From contig CAMOUL010000001.1 in assembly GCA_946626605.1 (NCBI GenBank), positions 62,001-126,000 of the forward strand: a DNA stretch of 64,000 nt. The letters are read 5' to 3'. Shown piece by piece: positions 17,503-24,752 of this stretch (position 1 is the first letter of the stretch; each line of letters begins with the position of its first letter). Made by a program: the position numbers and the translations under genes. The notes under the pieces were generated by a model. That model did not search any database and was not told where the DNA came from. It saw nothing but the letters and a program-made list of their open reading frames with translations. The DNA is from an uncultured Bacteroidales bacterium (lineage in GTDB: Bacteria > Bacteroidota > Bacteroidia > Bacteroidales > Paludibacteraceae).

Positions 17503-18774
17503 TTAACGTATCTTAAGGGTTAGGATAGTAATAGCTGCTAAAATCAACGTGACGATACAGAATCGCAACACGATCTTGGTTTCGTGATGCAGGTTTTTAC
17601 TGCCTTTGAAGAAGATCGAGCACGTCGGATCGTTGTTTAATACCTGTTCGATGGACGTACGGAAATGGTCGTGCAGCGGGGCACGTTTCCAAACACGTAC
17701 ATGTTGTCCTTTGCGTTTGTAGAACTTATATACCTGCGTCTGCAAAATAACACTCACGCTCTCCATGAGAAATACACCGCAAAGCACAGGAACCAGTAAC
17801 TCCTTATGGATGATCATCGCGCAAACACCGATTATACCGCCTACTGTGAGGCTACCTGTGTCGCCAAGAAAAACTTGTGCAGGGAAACCATTCCACCATA
17901 GATAACCTACCAAAGCTCCGATGAAAGAGGCTAAGAAAACTACCAACTCTTCACTGCCCGGGATATACATCACATCGAAGTATTCCGCCCATACCACACT
18001 ACCACTGGTGTAGGCCAGTATCAGTAGCGCTATAGCGATGATAGCTGAGTTGCCGGCACACATGCCGTCCATGCCATCGTTCAGGTTTGCTCCGTTGCTC
18101 ACGGCTGCGACAACAAAGATGGTCAACAGCACGAAGAAAATCCATCCTGCTCGGTATTTATTCTCCTCACCTAACCAATTGAAAAGGTCGGCGTAATTGA
18201 AGTTATGATGCTTCACAAAAGGTATCGTGGTCTGTGTAGACTTGATCTCCGGACTCTTCTCAAACACCTCGACGTTGTTCTCAATCCGATGGGTTACCGT
18301 CTCGTTCATCGTGGTCATCGGTGCGAAACGAAGGGTTAATCCGACAATAAGGCCTAATGCCACTTGTCCGCCGATTTTTACCCATCCGTTCAATCCGTCT
18401 TTCTTTTTTTTGAAGGTCTTGATATAATCATCCGCAAAGCCCAATGAACCCATCAACACGGTCGTGATGAGCATCAATATCATATAGACATTCGTCAGTT
18501 TGCCCAACAGCAGACAGGGCACCAAGATGGCCGCAATAACAATCAAACCACCCATCGTAGGTACTCCCTTTTTCGCTACGTTGAACGGGTCAATCTTGGC
18601 ATCGCGCTGCGTCTCACTGATGTTATGGCGCTTCATGAAGTTGATGAACCAGTTTCCGAACCAGATACTGACGCACAAACCAATTACGCCGGCTGTGATC
18701 GCGCGGAAGGAAATGTAGGTGAACAGACGTGCACCTAATAAATCGTTAAAATGATTAAAGAACGAATATATCAT
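17503..18774 (-). CDS. mraY: Phospho-N-acetylmuramoyl-pentapeptide-transferase
   Basis: The 423-residue polytopic enzyme moves phospho-MurNAc-pentapeptide to undecaprenyl phosphate, making lipid I. The catalytic aspartates are in FADDYIKTF and NLNDGMDGMCAG, followed by GDTGSLTVGG. It is longer than the Escherichia coli enzyme because of a soluble insert of about 60 residues near residues 140-200, common in Bacteroidetes. The spacer to murE is a heptamer array. Confidence 0.96.
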   Translation of the reverse strand: MIYSFFNHFNDLLGARLFTYISFRAITAGVIGLCVSIWFGNWFINFMKRHNISETQRDAKIDPFNVAKKGVPTMGGLIVIAAILVPCLLLGKLTNVYMILMLITTVLMGSLGFADDYIKTFKKKKDGLNGWVKIGGQVALGLIVGLTLRFAPMTTMNETVTHRIENNVEVFEKSPEIKSTQTTIPFVKHHNFNYADLFNWLGEENKYRAGWIFFVLLTIFVVAAVSNGANLNDGMDGMCAGNSAIIAIALLILAYTSGSVVWAEYFDVMYIPGSEELVVFLASFIGALVGYLWWNGFPAQVFLGDTGSLTVGGIIGVCAMIIHKELLVPVLCGVFLMESVSVILQTQVYKFYKRKGQHVRVWKRAPLHDHFRTSIEQVLNNDPTCSIFFKGSKNLHHETKIVLRFCIVTLILAAITILTLKIR

Positions 18775-18800
18775 ACATCATATATTTTACATCATACATA
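18766..18800. repeat. Heptamer tandem repeat at the mraY/murE junction
   Basis: Five 7-nt units read ATATATC, ATACATC, ATATATT, TTACATC, ATACATA. They span the mraY start codon region and the murE stop codon. Confidence 0.8.
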
Positions 18801-20243
18801 TTTTTTAACCACCTCATGATCGTCAAAATGATATTTGACGCCTTTGATGATCTGATAGTCTTCGTGGCCCTTTCCGGCTACGAGAACTACGTCCCCTGCC
18901 TGCGCGAGGGTACATGCCGTTTGAATCGCTGCAGCACGGTCTTCGATAACTAACGTGCTGCGCAGTTCTTCCTCCGTCAGCCCGTCCGTCATGTCCTTGA
19001 GGATATCTGCCGGTTCCTCGTCCCGCGGGTTGTCGCTTGTCAAGATCAATTGCTCACTGCCTTTCTTGGCTATCTGTGCCATCATCGGTCGTTTGCCTTT
19101 GTCACGATTACCACCGCAACCTACCACCGTGATGAGTTTGGCACCTTCGCATTTAATCTCTCGAATGGTCTGAATCACATTGTCCACCGCATCCGGCGTG
19201 TGGGCATAATCGACAATGGCCGTCCATCCTTTATCGCTATGAATGGTCTCAAATCGACCGTTCACCGGCTTCAATGTACTCAATACGCGCAATACCTCCA
19301 ATTCGTCAAAGCCAAGGTTCAACGCCGCGCCGTAGATACAAAGCAGGTTACTTACATTGAATCGTCCTACTAACGGCACGAACACCTCTTTGCCATTGAT
19401 ATTCAGCATCATGCCGTCAAATCCTTCTTCCAAAATCTGCGCCTTGTAATCCGCTAACGAACGGGTAGAGTAGGTATGGACGGCCGCCTTGCAGTTCTGC
19501 GTCATCACAAGCCCGTTCTTGTCGTCTTTGTTCGTTACGGCAAAAGCACTCTTCTTCAGTCCGTCAAACAGCCGTTTCTTGGTGTCGCGATAGTTGTCAA
19601 AGGTCTTATGGTAGTCGATGTGATCGCGCGTGAGGTTGGTAAACAGCGCTCCGTCAAAGTCCAGACCTGCGATGCGCTCTTGTGCGATGGCATGACTGCT
19701 TACTTCCATGAAGACGTATTCACATCCTGCCTCCACCATGCGACGCAGCAACCCGTTTAATTCAATCGCGTCGGGCGTCGTGTGGGTCGCAGGAACGGCT
19801 TCGTCCTCAATATAATTGACCACTGTGGAGAGCAAACCGGCTTTGTGACCTAACGCGCGCACGAGTTTATATAACAAGGTGGCGATGGTCGTTTTTCCGT
19901 TCGTACCGGTCACACCTACCAACGTTAACTTTTTGCTCGGTTCACCGAACCACTTGCTGGCCAACAATCCTAACGCTTTATCGGTATTGTCCACAAGGAT
20001 ATAAGTGGTCTTTTGTCCATTGTCGACTATGTACTTCCGGTCGGAGAGAACGACCGCTGCAGCACCTTTGGCGACACAACCATCAATGAACGTGTGTCCA
20101 TCTACTGCTGTGCCTACCTGGGCTACAAACAGGTCTCCTTCTCCAATCTTACGACTGTCAAAATGCAGACCCTTGATTTCTTTGTCCGTGCAGCCGAAGA
20201 CCTCTATCGGCTCAATAGCTGTCAATAATTCGGATAGAAGCAT
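18792..20243 (-). CDS. murE: UDP-N-acetylmuramoyl-tripeptide synthetase, meso-DAP adding
   Basis: The 483-residue Mur ligase has the ATP loop GVTGTNGKTTIATLL, the NLTRDHIDYH segment, the carbamylated-lysine region and, near residue 400, the DNPR motif that marks meso-diaminopimelate as the added amino acid rather than lysine. It acts in the cytoplasm between MurD and MurF. Heptamer repeats border both ends of the gene. Confidence 0.96.
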   Translation of the reverse strand: MLLSELLTAIEPIEVFGCTDKEIKGLHFDSRKIGEGDLFVAQVGTAVDGHTFIDGCVAKGAAAVVLSDRKYIVDNGQKTTYILVDNTDKALGLLASKWFGEPSKKLTLVGVTGTNGKTTIATLLYKLVRALGHKAGLLSTVVNYIEDEAVPATHTTPDAIELNGLLRRMVEAGCEYVFMEVSSHAIAQERIAGLDFDGALFTNLTRDHIDYHKTFDNYRDTKKRLFDGLKKSAFAVTNKDDKNGLVMTQNCKAAVHTYSTRSLADYKAQILEEGFDGMMLNINGKEVFVPLVGRFNVSNLLCIYGAALNLGFDELEVLRVLSTLKPVNGRFETIHSDKGWTAIVDYAHTPDAVDNVIQTIREIKCEGAKLITVVGCGGNRDKGKRPMMAQIAKKGSEQLILTSDNPRDEEPADILKDMTDGLTEEELRSTLVIEDRAAAIQTACTLAQAGDVVLVAGKGHEDYQIIKGVKYHFDDHEVVKKYV

Positions 20244-20245
20244 AT

Positions 20246-20273
20246 AATTTTTAATTCTTAATTTTTAATCTCT
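20246..20273. repeat. Heptamer tandem repeat at the murE/ftsI junction
   Basis: Four units read AATTTTT, AATTCTT, AATTTTT, AATCTCT. The ftsI stop codon (20265-20267) lies inside the array and the murE start codon is 3 bp from it. Confidence 0.8.
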
Positions 20274-22067
20274 TTTATCAAGATGGCGCTCGCCGTTTCG
20301 ATACACGTAGCATCCTGTGTAAGCCATCGTCTTCTCGGCTATCATGCGTACGGTGGAACCGCAGTCCATTCCGGCATCATAGGGGAAATGGGGATCTTCG
20401 ATCATACAGATACACGTATACTGCGGGTTCTCCTCCGGGAAATAGCCGACAAAGGTCATTCGGTGATGTCTGCCTGAATATCCGTGTCCCGGAATAATTA
20501 ACTGTGCCGTTCCGGTCTTACCGGCAATAGCTACGATATTCGATTGCGCTTTGCGGCTCCATGCTTTCTTCGCTGCGGTTCCTAAATGGTCGTCCCAAAC
20601 GACATCGTGCAGCGCACTCCGGATGTCGCGCAGCGTCTTCTTACTGCAGATAGACGACTTAACCGTCTCGGGCTTGAAGCGCTTGATCACTTCGCCGTTT
20701 TGCTGAATAGCGGTGACCAACATCGGCCGCATCATCTTGCCGTCATTCGCTATCGCGTTGTAGAACATTAGAATCTGCATCGGGCTCAGTTCTACTGAAT
20801 ATCCGTAAGACATCTTACTCAGTGTCACGGTGTCTTTGGGCACATCAATACGCACCTTGTCTGCTCCCGGAATCTCGCAATTGACGCTGTCCATCAAGCC
20901 CATCTTTTCTATCTTGCGAACAAACTTCTTCGCCGAACCTTCATAGCTGCGAGTGATGAGTTTCGCCAAGGCGATATTACTCGATACAGCTAATGCACTG
21001 CGAACGGTCAATACGGTGTCCATCGGGTGGGCATCGGTATGTTTCGACTTGCGCATATATACCCAGGGTTGTCTGCTGATGCTCACCGTATCATCGATAT
21101 CGATCTTACCGTCATCCAGCGCAGCCACTAAGGCGATGGTCTTGAAGGTAGAACCCGGTTCAACGCGTTGTACGGCGTGGTTCACTGCCTCGTAATACGT
21201 GCCGTCTTCCGCTCGGTCTATATTGGCTATCGCGCGGATATAACCGGTCTCTGTCTCCATCAGAATACAACAGCCCCACTTCGCATTACGCTCTGCCGTC
21301 TTATCCAATAGGGCGTTCTCAACGATGTCTTGTAAGTTGGCATCAATAGTCGTCTTGACGTCCAAACCGTCCTTGGCTTCTACCTCGGTCACCGACTCAT
21401 ATCGACCACCGATTTTCTGTATGCTACTCATACCGTCTTCGCCGCGTAACTCATTGTCAAAACGTTTCTCCAGACCCGAGTTACCGCTACCTCCTTCGCC
21501 GTAGATACTGCCGATCGTTCGACTCGCTAAAATACCGTACGGTTTGATACGACGGTGTTGGTCTTCGAAGAAGATACCACTCTTATACTTGCCCTTTTTG
21601 ATGAGCGCATTATTGAGCAGCGCTTGACGTTGCAGATAGTTTATCCGATGGTCGCACACCCTCAGGCGCGCTTCTCCTTTCTTATACGCCTGTACGATAC
21701 GCGCTTTGTATTCCGCCTGCGTGTGCTCGCCTACGATAGTGGCAAGATCCAGCGCCAGTGTATCAATGTGCCGGTTAAAGAGTTGACCGTTCTTCTGATG
21801 CAATGCCTCCACGCGCGTGTCCATATACATATAGTATTGAGGCATACTGGAGGCCAACAAACGACCGTTGCAATCCAAGATGTTTCCGCGAGTAGCAGCG
21901 ATCGGACGATGCGTCGGCACTTGTTGTTCCGCTACTTTCAGCCATGCTTCCCGCTCGAAAGCCTGAGTATAGATGATACGACCCAATACGGCAGCAAAAC
22001 CGATAAAGATTGCGATGAAGATAATCGCAAATCGCCAAACCGTATTTCGTTGTTCGTCGTACATCAC
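20265..22067 (-). CDS. ftsI: Penicillin-binding protein, septal transpeptidase FtsI
   Basis: The 600-residue protein has one N-terminal membrane anchor (IIFIAIFIGFAAVLGRIIY), a pedestal domain, and a transpeptidase domain with the SxxK motif in VEPGSTFKT, SxN in AVSSNIALA, and KTG in AGKTGTAQL. It cross-links septal peptidoglycan. It is shorter than many Bacteroidetes homologues (about 700 residues) because the C-terminal PASTA domain is absent. It overlaps ftsL by 4 bp. Confidence 0.95.
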   Translation of the reverse strand: MMYDEQRNTVWRFAIIFIAIFIGFAAVLGRIIYTQAFEREAWLKVAEQQVPTHRPIAATRGNILDCNGRLLASSMPQYYMYMDTRVEALHQKNGQLFNRHIDTLALDLATIVGEHTQAEYKARIVQAYKKGEARLRVCDHRINYLQRQALLNNALIKKGKYKSGIFFEDQHRRIKPYGILASRTIGSIYGEGGSGNSGLEKRFDNELRGEDGMSSIQKIGGRYESVTEVEAKDGLDVKTTIDANLQDIVENALLDKTAERNAKWGCCILMETETGYIRAIANIDRAEDGTYYEAVNHAVQRVEPGSTFKTIALVAALDDGKIDIDDTVSISRQPWVYMRKSKHTDAHPMDTVLTVRSALAVSSNIALAKLITRSYEGSAKKFVRKIEKMGLMDSVNCEIPGADKVRIDVPKDTVTLSKMSYGYSVELSPMQILMFYNAIANDGKMMRPMLVTAIQQNGEVIKRFKPETVKSSICSKKTLRDIRSALHDVVWDDHLGTAAKKAWSRKAQSNIVAIAGKTGTAQLIIPGHGYSGRHHRMTFVGYFPEENPQYTCICMIEDPHFPYDAGMDCGSTVRMIAEKTMAYTGCYVYRNGERHLDKRD

Positions 22068-22381
22068 TTCTCGATTTTAACCGGTGGCACGCTATTCTCC
22101 TGCAGCGAACTGCCTTTCTGCTGCAGCGCCTCTAACACCTGACTCTGCCGCGTAGCGTTCGTTAACTGCGCGCTTACCGTCATGTAGCGGAACTTCGCGT
22201 CCAGCATCTCTTTCTTCGTGTCCGTCAGGCGATGTTGTTGCTTGATGGACTGATAACCCGTCAGAATATACAGAAAAATCAAACCCACGATCAATCCGAT
22301 CAGCGGATATTGTTCCTTGATTTTCTGGCTACGCAGTCTGTCTCCGTTCAGCCAACTCTGTATGTCATGTGCATCAGCCAT
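22064..22381 (-). CDS. ftsL: FtsL-like division protein
   Basis: This is a 105-residue bitopic protein: a short cytoplasmic N-terminus, one transmembrane segment (YPLIGLIVGLIFLYILTGY), and a periplasmic coiled coil of about 50 residues. Size, topology and position between rsmH and ftsI identify the Bacteroidetes FtsL, a divisome scaffold. Sequence similarity between FtsL families is low, so the call rests on context. It overlaps rsmH by 8 bp and ftsI by 4 bp. Confidence 0.85.
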   Translation of the reverse strand: MADAHDIQSWLNGDRLRSQKIKEQYPLIGLIVGLIFLYILTGYQSIKQQHRLTDTKKEMLDAKFRYMTVSAQLTNATRQSQVLEALQQKGSSLQENSVPPVKIEK

Positions 22382-23354
22382 GTTTTTCCGCTACTCTCAA
22401 TTTTGCGCTACGGCTGCGCGGATTTCTCTCTACTTCTTCCTCGCAAGCCGTACGCCCCTTTTCTATGATTTCAAACGGCGTCAGGATATTGCCGTAAAAG
22501 TCTTTTTCTATTGTGCCTTCCAAGTTCCCGCTGCGAAGGAAATTCTTCACCAGACGGTCCTCTAACGAATGATACGTCAGTATCGCAATACGTCCGCCTG
22601 GTTTCAACAAATCCCGAGCGGCCACTAACATCTCCCGCAGTGCACCCATCTCATCATTCACCTCAATCCGCAGCGCCTGAAACAGCTTCGCCAGATCTTT
22701 CTTGTACTGCGCCGGTACTTCTATTTCTCCATTCTCAAGAATGTGTATTCCTCCCTCTCTTGAGGAGAGGGTCGGGGTGAGGTTTTCTACCAACTCTTCC
22801 GTTCGCTCAATCCACCTCTGAGCACGCGCCTTGCAAATGTTCCTCGCAATACCGCGACCGTTTTTCAATTCCCCATACAACCAAAATAATTGCGCCAGCT
22901 CTTCTTCGCTGTAGCTATTGACGACATCCGCCGCTGTGCGCTTCGCCGTTTGGTTCATTCGCATATCTAACGGCGCACTAAACCGGAAACTGAAACCGCG
23001 TTCCGGACAATCAAAATGATGAAAACTAACCCCTAAATCTGCCAATAAACCGTCTATCTGCTCTATGCCGTAATAATCCATCCAGTTGCGCAGATAGCGG
23101 AAGTTACTGTGCACAAACGTCCATCGCTCATCGTCAATTGCATTCTGCAAAGCATCCTCATCCTGATCGAAAGAGTATAAATGACCATTCTCCAATTTCA
23201 AATCTCCAGTCTCCAATGCGTGCATTCTGTCAAGAATGGCACGCGAATGTCCTCCTCCTCCGAACGTTACATCAACATAGACACCCTCCGGCTTGATGTT
23301 CAAGCCTTCGATCGTCTCCTGCAACATGGCTGGTATGTGGTAGATTTCACTCAT
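22374..23354 (-). CDS. rsmH: 16S rRNA (cytosine-1402-N4)-methyltransferase
   Basis: The 326-residue SAM enzyme methylates C1402 in the ribosomal P site. Visible motifs are YVDVTFGGGGHSRAIL (SAM loop), GLLADLGVSFHHFD and RGFSFRFSAPLDMRM, and a C-terminal ILTYHSLEDRLVKNF. A palindromic element (22753-22771 plus tail) inserts NLTPTLSSREGG in the helical region around residue 200. It overlaps mraZ by 4 bp. Confidence 0.95.
   Translation of the reverse strand: MSEIYHIPAMLQETIEGLNIKPEGVYVDVTFGGGGHSRAILDRMHALETGDLKLENGHLYSFDQDEDALQNAIDDERWTFVHSNFRYLRNWMDYYGIEQIDGLLADLGVSFHHFDCPERGFSFRFSAPLDMRMNQTAKRTAADVVNSYSEEELAQLFWLYGELKNGRGIARNICKARAQRWIERTEELVENLTPTLSSREGGIHILENGEIEVPAQYKKDLAKLFQALRIEVNDEMGALREMLVAARDLLKPGGRIAILTYHSLEDRLVKNFLRSGNLEGTIEKDFYGNILTPFEIIEKGRTACEEEVERNPRSRSAKLRVAEKHG
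22753..22784. repeat. Palindromic element (TTGAG-loop class) inside rsmH
   Basis: The arms CCCTCTC and GAGAGGG enclose TTGAG; the tail TCGGGGTGAGGTTT follows. Read on the minus strand it encodes NLTPTLSSREGG, in frame. Confidence 0.85.
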
Positions 23355-23800
23355 TTCTTACTCATTTTAGCTCTCAGGCGTGCTGCCAATTCCGTTTGAC
23401 TCAAACGTTTATTAGCGAAGTTCTCCGGTGTCCAAAGCGCAAAGCGATTCAGCATACCTACAAACAGCACGTCGTTTTGTGCACCGATGGTCTCTAAATT
23501 CTTTTTTTGCAGCAAAATTCGTCCCTGACCATCCAGCTCTAAGAACTCTGCATCAGCCATAAACTGCATGAGAAGAAGTTGATCCTCCGGATCCCACTCA
23601 TCGAGCACTTGGCGCATTTGCTCCACCTTCTCATTCCAAATATGCTCAGGGTAAAACATCAGACATTCATTGTCTGTGTCTCGACGCATTACAATACGTT
23701 TCGATTCCGACTCTGCCAGAATCTTACGATAACTTGCCGGAACGAAAATGCGCCCTTTTTCGTCCAGCCTCGCTTCAATATTTCCAATGAATGTTTGCAT
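23351..23800 (-). CDS. mraZ: Transcriptional regulator / division protein MraZ
   Basis: The start ATG at 23798-23800 gives 149 residues beginning MQTFIGNIEARLDEKGRIFVP, the first SpoVT/AbrB-like half; the second half contains DGQGRILLQKK. MraZ binds direct repeats of GTGGG upstream of its own gene and represses the dcw operon in other bacteria. Two such repeat pairs occur upstream here (23856-23871 and 23980-23995). Confidence 0.93.
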   Translation of the reverse strand: MQTFIGNIEARLDEKGRIFVPASYRKILAESESKRIVMRRDTDNECLMFYPEHIWNEKVEQMRQVLDEWDPEDQLLLMQFMADAEFLELDGQGRILLQKKNLETIGAQNDVLFVGMLNRFALWTPENFANKRLSQTELAARLRAKMSKK

Positions 23801-23828
23801 AATTCTCCACTTTTCTTTGAAAAACGCT

Positions 23829-23871
23829 GCAAAGATACAAAAAATATTTGAATTACACCACATTTCCCCAC
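23829..23871 (-). promoter_or_regulatory. mraZ promoter with overlapping MraZ box
   Basis: The minus strand carries GTGGGGAAATGTGGTG (complement of 23856-23871), that is GTGGG-N5-GTGGT, the spacing of known MraZ boxes, and then the -7 element TATCTTTG (complement of 23830-23837). The -33 match is weak, as expected for a promoter overlapped by its operator. Confidence 0.7.
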
Positions 23872-23924
23872 AAAAAAAATTTTCAAATGTTTTATTAACA
23901 GGTTATCAACATTCGAAAATATAC

Positions 23925-23962
23925 AATAACTCGCGCAATTTCAGTCAATTACGCGAGTTATT
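23925..23962. repeat. 11-bp perfect inverted repeat upstream of mraZ
   Basis: AATAACTCGCG (23925-23935) and CGCGAGTTATT (23952-23962) flank 16 bp. It sits between the two GTGGG box pairs. It may end the upstream lipoprotein transcript or bind a regulator; no T-run follows on the minus strand. Confidence 0.65.
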
Positions 23963-23979
23963 AACAATTTAATAAAAAT

Positions 23980-23995
23980 GTGGGGTAAAGTGGAG
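23980..23995 (+). promoter_or_regulatory. Second MraZ-box-like repeat, opposite orientation
   Basis: GTGGGGTAAAGTGGAG has the GTGGG-N5-GTGG layout on the plus strand. It lies 109 bp from the promoter-proximal box and just past the stop codon of the upstream lipoprotein gene. Confidence 0.45.
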
Positions 23996-24002
23996 TGCTT
24001 TG

Positions 24003-24740
24003 TCAATCTGGGTTGCCCGGATGGATAATATTATTCCCTAAACCGGCATAAATCAAGGTAGCCAACCGTTCACGATAGACTTCTTGTAGGCTGTCTTGAC
24101 GAAGACGCTCCGCCATAAAATCGGCTTTCGTATATTTCCAATCTCCCTTACTATCTATTACTTGCGGAATATCTTGAACAGAATAGTATCGACTCAGGTA
24201 AACCGGAGCCAGATGATCGGTCGAGATACCACCTGAGGTAGAACCCCATGAACCGGGAGTCTCTGCGGCAGGAGCCGGTTGCACATTTAAAATCAGATCA
24301 ATCTCTTTTCGACTCACATACCCATAGGTCTCGAGAATACCCGAAGCGGCTACCTCGAAATCCGAGCGCACGTACGAAGCATCAGGATTATGCACATCTA
24401 CCCATCGTAAAGGTATGGCTACGTGACCCATACTCAGTATGACGCCCCATTTCCAATCGGCTAAGTACCAGTTTTGTACTGTATCAACCTGCAGGAAGGG
24501 ATAACGACCGATAATGAACTCACGACAGGTCCCTCCATTAGATAATTTGCGCATACGGAACTCCCCTTTGTTATCAGGTACAAGCATCACATTAGGCCGA
24601 TAAGCAGCGGCTAATGGGTTAAATTTAATCACACAATACGTGCCTATCTTATATTCCTCTTTCCATTCCGGATTATTCCCGCTGCCGCATGAAATCAGGC
24701 ATAGCAGCGGCAATAGCATGATGGGATAAAATCGTTTCAT
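24003..24740 (-). CDS. Lipoprotein of unknown function
   Basis: From the ATG at 24738-24740 (MKRFYPIMLLPLLCLISC) the protein has 245 residues with a lipobox LISC, so it should be a lipidated envelope protein. No domain is recognised. The body is beta-rich at first and ends in a helical segment after residue 190. It begins 12 bp after the M6 peptidase gene on the same strand and probably shares its transcript; a partnership with the peptidase is a guess from position only. Confidence 0.75.
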   Translation of the reverse strand: MKRFYPIMLLPLLCLISCGSGNNPEWKEEYKIGTYCVIKFNPLAAAYRPNVMLVPDNKGEFRMRKLSNGGTCREFIIGRYPFLQVDTVQNWYLADWKWGVILSMGHVAIPLRWVDVHNPDASYVRSDFEVAASGILETYGYVSRKEIDLILNVQPAPAAETPGSWGSTSGGISTDHLAPVYLSRYYSVQDIPQVIDSKGDWKYTKADFMAERLRQDSLQEVYRERLATLIYAGLGNNIIHPGNPD

Positions 24741-24752
24741 ATGCATATTTTT

